From Bacteroides faecis MAJ27 (GTDB taxonomy: Bacteria; Bacteroidota; Bacteroidia; Bacteroidales; Bacteroidaceae): 64,000 nucleotides of DNA. The notes beneath the pieces were generated by a model. That model did not search any database and was not told where the DNA came from. It saw only the letters and a list, made by a program, of their open reading frames with translations. The stretch is from positions 186,001 through 250,000 of the forward strand of contig NZ_FNNN01000002.1 in the NCBI RefSeq assembly GCF_900106755.1. The letters are read 5' to 3'. Below, one piece after another: positions 35,784-45,397 of this stretch. The first letter of the stretch is position 1. The number at the start of each line of letters is the position of its first letter. The position numbers were made by a program, and so were the translations under genes.

Positions 35784-36964
35784 AATCGTTAAGGGATTTT
35801 ATAATAATTGCAAGTCTCTTTTTTGCAGCCGCTGTTTCGGTTAATTCTGATGCTTTAAATACAGTAGCATTATATATTGCGATTCCATTAGCTTTTTTAT
35901 TAAGTTACATCCGCTCAGGCAAGGTTGCTCCAAACAAATATGAAGCAATCTTGATAGTAATTTATGTTTGGGATTGTTTTTCTGCATTATGGGCTGATTA
36001 CCCTGCCTCTGCAAGTAGAGAGCTGCATAGAATACTTGGTGCCTTTTTGTTGACTTACATAATGGCATCAAATGGAAAATACTTTCAGGTACGTAAGTAT
36101 CTTTATTTAACGTTCTTCGTATTGTATTTAGGGGCTTGGTATTATTCGTATAATAACGCATTGGTTGTTATGGAAATGTCAAGTGATGCAGACCGTTTGA
36201 ACGATGCTAAGCTCAATGCGAACACTATGGCGTATTATACATTTTATGCAACGATGGCGGCTTTTTTGTTGTCTGATATGGTTCAGTCAATTAATTATAG
36301 GAAACTATTTAAGATTCTTTTTCTTGCAATGATTCCTATAAGTTTTTTTGTCGCTATCGTGACTGCATCAAGGCAGGTCTTAATAATTCAAATTCCTTTA
36401 ATCTGTTTTTTAATATATGAGAGATATTTCAAAGAATCATCCTCTCGTACTAGAATGTTATTCCTGTTGTGCGCTGTTGTTGCTACAGTTGCTATTCTTC
36501 CTATGGCGTTGGATATCTATGATAATAGTTACTTGGCAATAAGATCCCAAAAAGAGTTAAAGGAAGATTCTAGATGGTATCTCATGTGGGATGCAATAGA
36601 AGTCGGATTTAATTATTTCCCTTTCGGTGTTGGAGCTGGTAATTACATTGATTATTCTATTAATAAACACTTTTCACATTGTTCTTATGCGGAGTTATTT
36701 GCAAACAATGGAATAGTCGGCTTGTTTCTATATTGTTATTTACTATACTATTTTATCAAGCAGCAGTGGATAAGATTTCGCTCAACATTAGATCGTAAAT
36801 TTATAGTTTTCCTCGTTTTTGGAGTAATATTTGCATTTGATCAATTATTTTATGTATTCTATATTGATTTGTGGCTGATTGCATTTTTCATACTTGTTGC
36901 GACACATTCAGATGCATATTATAATAGCTTGGTTTTAAATCAACTTGAATATGATAACAAGTAA
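35780..36964 (+). CDS. Wzy-type capsule polymerase
   Basis: A 394-residue integral membrane protein with about ten hydrophobic helices and a large periplasmic loop (about 255-300) of the O-antigen polymerase/ligase family; LKEDSRWYLMWDAIEVGFNY then FPFGVGAGNYIDY and HSYAEL-like HCSYAELFANNGIVG are typical Wzy_C features. It would polymerise repeat units in the periplasm. Only one such gene was found in the locus, supporting the assignment. Confidence 0.85.
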   Translation: MKSLRDFIIIASLFFAAAVSVNSDALNTVALYIAIPLAFLLSYIRSGKVAPNKYEAILIVIYVWDCFSALWADYPASASRELHRILGAFLLTYIMASNGKYFQVRKYLYLTFFVLYLGAWYYSYNNALVVMEMSSDADRLNDAKLNANTMAYYTFYATMAAFLLSDMVQSINYRKLFKILFLAMIPISFFVAIVTASRQVLIIQIPLICFLIYERYFKESSSRTRMLFLLCAVVATVAILPMALDIYDNSYLAIRSQKELKEDSRWYLMWDAIEVGFNYFPFGVGAGNYIDYSINKHFSHCSYAELFANNGIVGLFLYCYLLYYFIKQQWIRFRSTLDRKFIVFLVFGVIFAFDQLFYVFYIDLWLIAFFILVATHSDAYYNSLVLNQLEYDNK

Positions 36965-37562
36965 GCAAGAACTTAAATATTATCTTGAATGTGATAAAAA
37001 AGCATTAGGTATCAACTATAAGCGTCCTCGTATGTTTACGGACGAAATATGGAGATATCAGAGAAGTCTTCGTTGGCTAGAGTATTATACAAATGTAGGT
37101 GGAAGAAAGAATTTTATAATGAAAGTGATAGAAAAGTTACGTTTTCATAATTTGTCTATGAAATTAGGATTTTCAATTCCTATTAATACATTTGGACCAG
37201 GGTTGGCAATAGTTCATTATGGTACTATAGTAGTTGCAAAAGGTGCAACAATTGGTGCAAATTGCAGAATTCATGAAGGTGTAACCATTGGCGCAACAAA
37301 TGGATCTTCAAGGGCTGCTACGATTGGTGACAATGTGTTTATTGGGAGTGGTGCAAAGATCATTGGTGATGTAACAATTTCGTCTAATGTTGCAGTTGCT
37401 GCCAATGCAGTGGTAGTCAATGATATTATTTGTGAAAACGGCTGTACTGTTGGAGGCGTTCCAGCTAAGATTATCAGCTCTAATAATTCTAGTCAAAATA
37501 TTTATTTTTTGCGAAATGAAAATACTTCAGATACACCATTCCTTGGCCGGAGGGGGCGTTGA
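36945..37562 (+). CDS. Serine acetyltransferase-like hexapeptide transferase
   Basis: A 205-residue CysE-like acetyltransferase. The N-terminal half is helical; the left-handed beta-helix runs from about residue 85 (GPGLAIVHYGTIVVAKGATI, then RIHEGVTIGATNG). The catalytic His is in the HYGTIVV and IHEGVTIG segments. In capsule loci such enzymes acetylate a sugar. The start overlaps wzy by 20 nt (an ATG two codons later is also possible) and the 3' end overlaps the next glycosyltransferase by 47 nt. Confidence 0.85.
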   Translation: MNMITSKQELKYYLECDKKALGINYKRPRMFTDEIWRYQRSLRWLEYYTNVGGRKNFIMKVIEKLRFHNLSMKLGFSIPINTFGPGLAIVHYGTIVVAKGATIGANCRIHEGVTIGATNGSSRAATIGDNVFIGSGAKIIGDVTISSNVAVAANAVVVNDIICENGCTVGGVPAKIISSNNSSQNIYFLRNENTSDTPFLGRRGR

Positions 37563-38601
37563 GTCAATGGTCTGCGGATTGGCAAACGAGATGATAAAGA
37601 CCGAAGATGTTACAGTCTGTAGTATCTTTGAACCTAAACCAACAGATGTGTTTTGGTATAAACTCGATCCCAGAATAAAGAAAATCACTTTGGGGAAAAG
37701 TAAAGAAGGGTTTTCCTTAAAAGAGTTATTCTTGATTCTTTCTACAATACGAAATAACAAATATAATGTTGTTCATGTACATAGTAAATTCTACTACTAT
37801 GCATTATCTGTGTTGTTCTTACATCGGAAAACAAAGTTTTTTTATACTGTTCATTCTGATGCAAAAATGGAAAATTTAGGATGGGATGAAAAGTTCTTTC
37901 CATGGAAAAAGTATTGTTTCAGAAAAGCACATATTCATCCTGTGACAATTTCAAATACTTCACAAAAGTCATTCGACGATCTGTATAATTGCCATAATGA
38001 TTTAGTATATAACGGAGTGCCACGCCCCGTAATATCCAGTGAGAATCCAGTTGCTGAGTTTCGGCTTACAGACAAAACTAAGTTGTTCATACATGCAGGA
38101 AGAATAGATACGCCAAAGAATCAACTTGTATTGTGTAAGGTATTTAATCGACTTATCCAGGAAGGGCACGATATTGTTCTGCTAATTGCGGGATCTAAGC
38201 AAAAGAAGGAAATTTTTACCTCCTTAGAACCCTACCTCTGCGATAGGATTAAGTATCTTGGGGAAAGAAATGATATACCTCAAATTATGGCTCATTGTGA
38301 TGCTATGTGTCTTCCTTCTATTTGGGAAGGTCTGCCTGTGACATTGCTCGAAGCTTTATCTGTAGGGTGCATACCAATATGTTCAAATGTTGGTGGCATT
38401 CCAGATGTGATTGAGTCGGGGATGAATGGCTTTTTATCAAAATCTTCATCAGAGTATGATTATTATAATACGATGTGTGAATATTTATCAAAATCAGAGA
38501 ATGAATATGAGCAGATAAGACGAAATTGTAAACGCTCTTTCGAGAACTACGACATAGTAAATACCACAAAATCTTATCTAGCTTTATATAAAGCCTATTA
38601 G
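37516..38601 (+). CDS. Family 4 glycosyltransferase
   Basis: A 361-residue GT-B glycosyltransferase. The start MKILQIHHSLAGGGVESM is chosen over an in-frame ATG 32 codons upstream, because the fold begins here. The donor site is visible: FIHAGRIDTPKNQ, YLGERNDIPQIMAHCD and PSIWEGLPVTLLEALSVGCI (EX7E-type motif). Sugar specificity unknown. It overlaps the acetyltransferase gene. Confidence 0.92.
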   Translation: MKILQIHHSLAGGGVESMVCGLANEMIKTEDVTVCSIFEPKPTDVFWYKLDPRIKKITLGKSKEGFSLKELFLILSTIRNNKYNVVHVHSKFYYYALSVLFLHRKTKFFYTVHSDAKMENLGWDEKFFPWKKYCFRKAHIHPVTISNTSQKSFDDLYNCHNDLVYNGVPRPVISSENPVAEFRLTDKTKLFIHAGRIDTPKNQLVLCKVFNRLIQEGHDIVLLIAGSKQKKEIFTSLEPYLCDRIKYLGERNDIPQIMAHCDAMCLPSIWEGLPVTLLEALSVGCIPICSNVGGIPDVIESGMNGFLSKSSSEYDYYNTMCEYLSKSENEYEQIRRNCKRSFENYDIVNTTKSYLALYKAY

Positions 38602-38604
38602 CTT

Positions 38605-39747
38605 ATGCGATACTATATTGAAGACCTCTCGGGCAGAGTAGAGAGATATGATGAAGCTTTGGTTAGTGCGATACAACAATTGGTTTCAAGGGAATCAGTT
38701 AAAATGCTAAGACCAGGTAAAGGGCTTTTGTCATTGGTTCCAAGGAAATATAAGAACTCGGAGAATGTTTTCAAGAGGTTTACTAAGGCTGCAGAAGGTC
38801 TTCTGAATTATGTTTATACTTTGGTAATGGTTGCCTGTAAAAAGCCAGAAGTTCTTCATCTTCAATGGCTTCCATTTATGGAAGTTAATGGATGGGAAAT
38901 CCCCATTCTGAAATGTTTCAAGAAACTATCGCGCAAAACACAACTTGTATTGACAATCCACAATGTCTATCCACATAATATGAGTGCGGAGGACAAAAAA
39001 GCATATAATTCAAGGTTTCGTGAGGCTTGTTTGCAGATAGATGCTTTTATCGTTCATACGAAGATTAGCAAGGAGGATGTGGTTCGAGAATTTGGATTAA
39101 ATCCCAACACTGTCTGTGTCTGCTGCCATGGTGTATTTGAACCGGAGGGTGTAACAATGAGTTTTGGAAATAGAAAAGACGGGAAGTTACATATTCTTCA
39201 ATTCGGTGGTCAATCTTACTACAAAGGAACAGATGTTTTGGTTGATGCGGTTTGTGGCCTTGATGAGGAACGAAAGGCAAAGATAGAAACTCGTATTGTA
39301 GGTGGTATCAGTCAAAGTTTATTGGAAGAGTTTAAAACTAAAGACAAAGATTCAATAATCAAGTGGAAGGCTTATTTCTTGGATGATGAAGAACTTCATC
39401 AGGAAATCAATGATTCGGACATTGTTGTGCTTCCATATCGTGCCATTTCACAGAGTGGAGTTCTTCTGTTATCAATCAATTTTGGCAAGTTGATAATCTG
39501 CTCCGATCTTCCATCGTTTATGGAGACGATGAGAGGTGAGGATGGTAATGAATTGGACGGTTGTTTATTCTTCAAAAATGAGGATTCTGTCTCGTTAAGG
39601 GATTTGTTAGTCCGTTACATAGATCAAACTATTGATGAGAATGCTATACGGGAAAGAGTTCAACATCTGAAGAAACTCTATTCTTGGAAAAGTGCGGCTA
39701 AAGCTACCCTAAATGTATATCAGAAAATTACGACTATATGCAATTAG
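38605..39747 (+). CDS. GT-B glycosyltransferase
   Basis: A 380-residue protein with GT4-like features: HLQWLPFMEVNGWEIPILK, TIHNVYPHNMS, a donor domain from ILQFGGQSYYKGTDVLVDAV and VLPYRAISQSGVLLLSINFG near residue 280. It resembles mannosyl- or N-acetylglucosaminyl-transferases of capsule loci. Its stop overlaps the ManC start by 10 nt. Confidence 0.85.
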   Translation: MRYYIEDLSGRVERYDEALVSAIQQLVSRESVKMLRPGKGLLSLVPRKYKNSENVFKRFTKAAEGLLNYVYTLVMVACKKPEVLHLQWLPFMEVNGWEIPILKCFKKLSRKTQLVLTIHNVYPHNMSAEDKKAYNSRFREACLQIDAFIVHTKISKEDVVREFGLNPNTVCVCCHGVFEPEGVTMSFGNRKDGKLHILQFGGQSYYKGTDVLVDAVCGLDEERKAKIETRIVGGISQSLLEEFKTKDKDSIIKWKAYFLDDEELHQEINDSDIVVLPYRAISQSGVLLLSINFGKLIICSDLPSFMETMRGEDGNELDGCLFFKNEDSVSLRDLLVRYIDQTIDENAIRERVQHLKKLYSWKSAAKATLNVYQKITTICN

Positions 39748-41077
39748 TACTATTATCCGGTGGCTCAGGCAAGCGTCTGTGCCCGCTTTCAAACAATGTA
39801 AGAAGTAAACAGTTTCTTCCTCTTCTTGAGAAAGAAGACGGAACAATAGAATCGATGGTGCAGAGGGTAGTGCGTCAAGCAAAGGCTGCAGGACTGACTA
39901 ACGCCATCACTCTTGCTACCAATACAAGCCAACTTGATATTATCACTAACCAATTGGGCGATACCGTTTCGGTAGTCACCGAACCAGAGTGCCGAGATAC
40001 CTTTCCTGCTATCGCTCTTGCAGCAAGTTACTTGCATTTTGCAAAGTGTTGTGCAGACGATGAAGTTATTGTCATCATGCCTTGTGATCCCTATACTGAA
40101 GCTGATTATTTCGAGACTATCGGTAAGATGGTCGAGTGCGTGAAGCGGGATGTCGCAGAACTCGTACTCATGGGGATTACACCTACTTATCCTTCTGAGA
40201 AGTATGGATATGTGATGCCCATTGCTAGTGATAACGAGTATAAGATGGTTTCATATTTTACTGAGAAACCAACTGTAGAGCGTGCCAAAGAGCTCCTTGC
40301 CGAAAACGCATACTGGAACGGAGGAGTATTCGCATTCCGCTTGGGCTACATGATGAACATCGTGAAGAAGTACATTGCATTAAATTCATTTGAAGATACT
40401 CGTAATCGTTATTCTGAGTTACCAAAGATCTCCTTCGATTATGAAGTAGCAGAAAAAGCAGAATCAGTTGCCGTTGTTCCTTTTGCAGGAGAATGGAAAG
40501 ATCTTGGCACATGGAATACCCTTACCAATGAGCTCCACAAATCTGTTTTTGGCAATGCTGTAATGGGTGCTCATTGTGAGAACACTTATGTCATCAATGA
40601 GTTCCAGAATCCTATCTATGTGAATGGCTTGAAGGATGTGCTTGTGGCAGCTTGTCCAGATGGTATACTTGTGTGTAGCAAAACGCATTTAGAGGAGATA
40701 AAGAAAGCTGTAGAGAATCTCATCTCTCGTCCAATGTGTGGAGAGCGTCGTTGGGGAATATATCGTGTGCTTGATGACTCCACTTACGAAGGCGGTCAGC
40801 ACTCGTTCACTAAGAGTATTACTCTCAACTCAGGCAAGAACATTTCCTACCGATTCATCACTACCGTTCAGAGGTTTGGACTTTCGTACAAGGCAAAGGT
40901 ATTTTTGTCCTTGATGGCGTAGAACAGAAAGTGAAAGCTGGAGATACAGTCGTTATCCCTGTAGAGCACCTCCATGCTATCACAGCTATCACTCCTCTTG
41001 TCTTCATTGAAGTTCAGAGTGGTAATCCACTCGTAGAGGAGGATATTGAGAGGTTTGAGTGGAATTGGAGTGAATAA
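39738..41077 (+). pseudogene. Mannose-1-phosphate guanylyltransferase with a 3' frameshift
   Basis: The nucleotidyltransferase domain is intact for about 370 residues: LVLLSGGSGKRLCPLSNN, RSKQFLPLL, YWNGGVFAFR and EWKDLGTWNTL, as in ManC, which makes GDP-mannose. Near 40851 one base appears missing (TAC CGA TTC where TAC CAG ATT is expected). Shifting the frame restores the C-terminal cupin (IHHYRSEVWTFVQGKGIFVL, HLHAITAITPLVFIEVQSG) to a stop at 41077. As read, the protein ends at 40922 with a nonsense tail and lacks the isomerase-like domain; the transferase part may still work. Confidence 0.8.
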
Positions 41078-41079
41078 AT

Positions 41080-42564
41080 ATGAAAGGGCTTATAATACTT
41101 CTCTTTTCAATTATCCCTATTACTCTAAAGGCTAATACTATATCGCCTCTTGAGTTTGGGTTGTCAGACGCTCAATCTGACGTGGACCGTTATCTTGTAC
41201 TTCTCAAAACTCATCAAGAGGCATTGAAAACTGGTTCGAATGTTGACTACTTCGGCATTGGGGAATTACACATAGAGCTACCACAAGGAGCAAAGCCTAT
41301 TCCGCTATGTAAGGAGACTGACTTCAAGGGACTGAAACTGTATGTGACCAACCGCACGAAGAATCTGTATATGTTTACTCGTGTGAAGGGACAGAAGAAG
41401 ATGGACATCACAAAGGAAGAGTTTTATTCTGGTGCTTATCTGAAAAGGGATGAATTTCGAAGCGGATCATGTTTGCTGATTATAGAGGATGGCACTCCAT
41501 GGGTGGAGAACCGTTTGGGATATTCGTATGGTGCTATAAGAAAGGATGTGATCCTGATTGTGGATGGAAGGGCGAAAAACGGTCCGGTGGCGTCTTATAA
41601 TACAGAAGTATCTCAACCAAAGTTCAAATACTGCAAAGTGGAGAAGAATGGAGGTTATATTAGTAATCTCGATTTCTATCGTACGGAAGAGAGTACGTTC
41701 AAGACTTATCCTTTGCAGGTGAGTGGTCAGAATGCTTATGCGATAGAGAACGTAAGTGTCCATACGCCTGAAGCGGACCAGTATGGTGATGCTGCAATTT
41801 CTATTAGCGATTGTACCAATACGAAACTTAACGGCATAGGTATTTGGGGAGCTTATTCTTTAACGAACAAATACGGCTATGGTATTTCGCTAAACAATGT
41901 ATGGAACACCATGGTAGAGAATATGCTGTCGGAAACAAAGTGGGGAGTATTTGGAACAAACAATGTGAACCTTTGTACACTTCGTAACTGCCAAATTAAC
42001 CGCTTTGATATTCATTGCTATGGACGTGACATCTTGATGGAAAACTGCTATTTTAAAGGTCTCTACAATCAGTATTCATCAGTGTTCGGTACTATTTCGC
42101 ATAAACGTTGTGTGTTTGAAGATCAAAGACCTTGTTTGATAGAATCATCGTATAATGCTTATACTGGATTTGATATCAGCTTTGAGGATTGCATTTTCAA
42201 GATGACTCCTACGAAGAACGAACTGGTGTATCTGATGAAGATGCCAACAGACATCAACTCTCGTCCAGAACTCAAGGAGAAGTGCTTGCCGAATGTAAAG
42301 GTTTGCAACTGCTCGTTTGAGTTTTCCGATGACATGAAAGAGTGGTATGTGTATCGTGTTGGAAACAAGACTCTTGATGAAACTATTGGGTATGTGACAT
42401 CAATTGATATTCGAGACACTAAGCTTTCAAAGGGCGTGAAGTGTCAGATCTCAAACATAGATATTAAGACTAAGAAGGGTGTGAAGTATCGCATCAAACG
42501 ATGGAAGACACCCAAAGGACTTAACTATAAGAATGAAATGGTGAAGAACTTAATAAAGAACTGA
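41080..42564 (+). CDS. Secreted right-handed beta-helix protein
   Basis: A 494-residue protein with a signal peptide (LIILLFSIIPITLKANT, cleavage after KA about residue 19). The body shows the Asn- and Cys-rich repeats of a parallel beta-helix (ISISDCTNTKLNGIGIW, MVENMLSETKWGVF, CTLRNCQINRFDIHCY, ILMENCYFKG). Pectate-lyase, epimerase and tailspike families share this fold; it is not a transferase. Its place inside the synthesis operon suggests it trims, epimerises or binds the capsule in the periplasm or outside. No catalytic triad can be assigned. Confidence 0.7.
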   Translation: MKGLIILLFSIIPITLKANTISPLEFGLSDAQSDVDRYLVLLKTHQEALKTGSNVDYFGIGELHIELPQGAKPIPLCKETDFKGLKLYVTNRTKNLYMFTRVKGQKKMDITKEEFYSGAYLKRDEFRSGSCLLIIEDGTPWVENRLGYSYGAIRKDVILIVDGRAKNGPVASYNTEVSQPKFKYCKVEKNGGYISNLDFYRTEESTFKTYPLQVSGQNAYAIENVSVHTPEADQYGDAAISISDCTNTKLNGIGIWGAYSLTNKYGYGISLNNVWNTMVENMLSETKWGVFGTNNVNLCTLRNCQINRFDIHCYGRDILMENCYFKGLYNQYSSVFGTISHKRCVFEDQRPCLIESSYNAYTGFDISFEDCIFKMTPTKNELVYLMKMPTDINSRPELKEKCLPNVKVCNCSFEFSDDMKEWYVYRVGNKTLDETIGYVTSIDIRDTKLSKGVKCQISNIDIKTKKGVKYRIKRWKTPKGLNYKNEMVKNLIKN

Positions 42565-42571
42565 ATATTAT

Positions 42572-43042
42572 ATGGAAAATAAGCATCATGAGACGTTATT
42601 GAGCCGTTTGTATTGTTTGGTTTGCAGGTAAATACTTGTATCCAATGTATTACTATTGCTGCTCTCCCTCGGTAATCATGATAAAACTAGCCTGCAAATG
42701 GTTTTCTGCAGTGGTAATACCTATTATTCCTTTTTCTAACCTGCGAATACAATGTTACCGTTGGTGTGGATATAAGATTGGTAAGAATACTTTCATTGGA
42801 ATGCGTTGCTATTTGGATGATATGTGTTACAACCTGATAGAGATAGGCAACAATGTGACTATCTCGTATGGTGCGTGCCATGCTCGCAAGCAAGGACACA
42901 ATAAGATAGTAATTAAGGATGGGGCATACATCGAAATTGTGAGAAGGCTGTGGTAGGCGCAATGTTTTTGGTGAACAAGTTTGTAGCGGCAGGAGCTACG
43001 GTAGTAGGAGTGCCGACTAGACCGTTGGAGAAGAATGTTTAA
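42572..43042 (+). pseudogene. Decayed hexapeptide acetyltransferase
   Basis: Fragments in three frames. A short start (MENKHHETLLSRLYCLVC) is followed after a shift by LRIQCYRWCGYKIGKNTFIG and NVTISYGACHARKQGHNKIV (42636-42956). After a deletion and another shift, AVVGAMFLVNKFVAAGATVV and VGVPTRPLEKNV follow, the usual C-terminal turns of an acetyltransferase. The central coil with the catalytic His is missing, so this gene is dead. Confidence 0.75.
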
Positions 43043-43135
43043 CAATTTGCATCCGTACGCACAAGTGTAGCATTCTGTGATTACTTGATGGTACTCTCAA
43101 GCTACACTTGTCACTGTGGATATTGATGACTATTG

Positions 43136-43599
43136 TATATGTTGTTGAGAAGGATACAAGGATTTTCATCAAGTCAATTAGAGTGTTGGACAATCCTATC
43201 TATAACGGTGATTTCTCGAACGATATCTAGCAGTATTTTTCGAAAAAGTAGTCGAATGCAATTTGAATAGGTGGTATCTTGATTGCTTATGCAGTAGGTG
43301 GAAGAAAGATAATTGGAGCCTATAAGGTGACGAGTAAATCTCAGTATGATTAAGGCAATAAATGTTGGAAATGGTATGTGGAGACAGAGGTGTTCACTCC
43401 TCTTTTGGCAAATGAAGAATGGGTGAAGGTGGGAATGTATGTGATTGGTGTTGCCGATCAATAAGCGGAGACTCGCAACAAGCCTGTTTCTCATATTGGT
43501 GTAATGAACTTCAATGCACTGAACTCATGGTGGGATAGAGTTCAGTTGAATGACGAGTACGGTAAGTATTTACTGGATATGATAATGAGGAAAAAATAG
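43136..43599 (+). pseudogene. Decayed coding remnant, unidentified
   Basis: Reads MTIVYVVEKDTRIFIKSIRV...DI-stop, and later, across several stops and shifts, VFTPLLANEEWVKVGMYVIG and VSHIGVMNFNALNSWWDRVQ, ending LLDMIMRKK-stop. The pieces have normal capsule-gene composition but no intact frame. No family was recognised. No other gene is present between 43043 and 43644. Confidence 0.5.
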
Positions 43600-43644
43600 A
43601 AATTAAAAAAATAACCAAATTGCGAGATAACAGGTTAACAAAAT

Positions 43645-44427
43645 ATGCAAGACTACGGATTAGTATCGATAATTACTCCCAACTGGAATTGTGCGAATTT
43701 GATTTTAGAAACAATAAGAAGTGTCAAAGCGCAAACATACCCAAATTGGGAGATTATCATAGTTGACGACTGTTCGACTGATAACTCAAATAAGGTAGTT
43801 GAATCTTATATGGCTGAAGATGGACGTATCCGATTCCTTAAAAATGACAAGAATTTTGGAGCTGCTTTGAGCAGAAACTACGCCCTTAGAGAGGCGAAAG
43901 GACGCTGGATTGCGTTTCTGGACTCGGATGACCTTTGGGAGCCCAAGAAGTTGGAGAAGCAGCTCAGGTTTATGGTGGAGAACGGATATAAGTTTTCATA
44001 TACTGCTTATCAGGAGATGGATAATGATGGGCGGGAAACTGGTGTGGTGATCCGTGGCCCGAAGCATGTGTCGAAGCTCGGGATGTTTGCGTTTTGTTGG
44101 CCAGGGTGCCTAACGGTAATGTACGATCGTGAGGTGGTGGGCTTGATACAGATTGCTGACATCAAGAAGAATAACGATTATACTATGTGGTTGAAGATAT
44201 GTCAAAAGGCAGATTGCTATCTTCTTGATGAGGTATTAGCAAAATATCGTCGAGGTCGGGTAGGGAGCATCTCAACGCATGGATATAGCACTATGGTAAA
44301 ATGGCACTACAAATTATGGCACAAAGCAATGGGTAAAAATTTTCTTGCTTCTTTGTTTTGGACCTGCACGAATCTTGTATGTGGCGTTTACAAAAAGTTG
44401 TTCTACGTAAAGAAGATTTCTAAATAA
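43645..44427 (+). CDS. Family 2 glycosyltransferase
   Basis: A 260-residue GT-A enzyme: VSIITPNWNCANLILETIRS, IIVDDCSTDNSNKVVE, FLDSDDLWEPKKLEKQL (DSDD about residues 92-95) and KYRRGRVGSIST near the end. Length and order match capsule GT2 enzymes that add a hexose. The preceding gene is decayed, so its own promoter or read-through is required. The following 270 bp show nothing recognisable. Confidence 0.92.
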   Translation: MQDYGLVSIITPNWNCANLILETIRSVKAQTYPNWEIIIVDDCSTDNSNKVVESYMAEDGRIRFLKNDKNFGAALSRNYALREAKGRWIAFLDSDDLWEPKKLEKQLRFMVENGYKFSYTAYQEMDNDGRETGVVIRGPKHVSKLGMFAFCWPGCLTVMYDREVVGLIQIADIKKNNDYTMWLKICQKADCYLLDEVLAKYRRGRVGSISTHGYSTMVKWHYKLWHKAMGKNFLASLFWTCTNLVCGVYKKLFYVKKISK

Positions 44428-44700
44428 GTGATATTTGATGACAAAAAATAACCAGTTATTCTATTTTCTCATTCGTTTTGATAGGAGTTTGTGATCAATT
44501 GATTGATAGTTCTTCAAAAGAAGAATGGTAAACATTATACGACCTATCAGAAAAGCAAGTGCTTACAGGAAATGTTCTCAAGGTGTTCAAGTATCTTTAC
44601 CCGCTATCAAGACCAGAAAAATCTATCTATAAAATTGAAAATGTGGTGGTTGGAAATTGTTGTATAGAAACTATTGAAGATATAAATATTCACATATTAT

Positions 44701-45354
44701 ATGATACTTAAATGGATTTTTGATCGAGTGGTAGCACTTTTCGGTCTCTTGTGTTTATGGCCAGTACTTTTGGTCGTTGTCATCATGGTAAAGGTAAAGA
44801 TGCCAGGAGGTCCTGTATTCTTCGTACAAAAGCGTGTAGGCAAGGATGGCAAGTTGTTCCTTTGTCATAAATTCCGTACGATGACCGTGAATCATAATGG
44901 TTCAACTGTATCTGTTGCAGGGGACTCTCGTATAACTCTCTTTGGCGCTACTCTCCGTCATTACAAGTTGGATGAGCTTCCTGGACTGTGGGATGTATTG
45001 ATTGGGAATATGTCTTTTGTGGGACCTCGTCCAGATGTTCCGGGGTATGCTGACAGGTTGGAGGGTGATGAACGTGATGTATTGAAATTGCGTCCGGGGA
45101 TTACAGGCCCTGCCACGCTAAAGTATCGCCTGGAAGATGAAATGATTGCTGAATACGTGGTAAAGAGACAAGCAGAGGGTGACACACGATCAATGCAAGA
45201 GATTGCCACAGAATATAATGATAATGTAATTTATCCTGATAAGGTACGTTTGAACTGCTACTACTATCGTCACTACTCTTTCTATAAAGATATAGAAATG
45301 ATATTTGCGACGGTACTGGGCTTTAAGGTAAGGTTTGCGGGAGAGGAGGTATAA
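44701..45354 (+). CDS. Initiating sugar-phosphate transferase, WcfS/PglC type
   Basis: A 217-residue monotopic phosphoglycosyl transferase: one N-terminal re-entrant helix (DRVVALFGLLCLWPVLLVVV), the FVQKRVGKDGKLFLCHKFRTM signature, LDELPGLWDVLIGNMSFVGPRPD and LRPGITGPATLKYR. It transfers a sugar phosphate from UDP to undecaprenyl phosphate, the first step of repeat-unit assembly. Its partnership with a DegT aminotransferase and a 4,6-dehydratase parallels WcfS/WcfR of B. fragilis PSA, where the first sugar is AATGal. Confidence 0.93.
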   Translation: MILKWIFDRVVALFGLLCLWPVLLVVVIMVKVKMPGGPVFFVQKRVGKDGKLFLCHKFRTMTVNHNGSTVSVAGDSRITLFGATLRHYKLDELPGLWDVLIGNMSFVGPRPDVPGYADRLEGDERDVLKLRPGITGPATLKYRLEDEMIAEYVVKRQAEGDTRSMQEIATEYNDNVIYPDKVRLNCYYYRHYSFYKDIEMIFATVLGFKVRFAGEEV

Positions 45355-45397
45355 GTAATTTGCGCCAACATACTATAACCATAGAAACAGAATTGGG

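Noticed and set aside
37420..37515. Earlier start for the glycosyltransferase at 37.5 kb
   Set aside because: The 32 extra residues lie within the acetyltransferase's beta-helix coding sequence and do not fit the GT-B fold.
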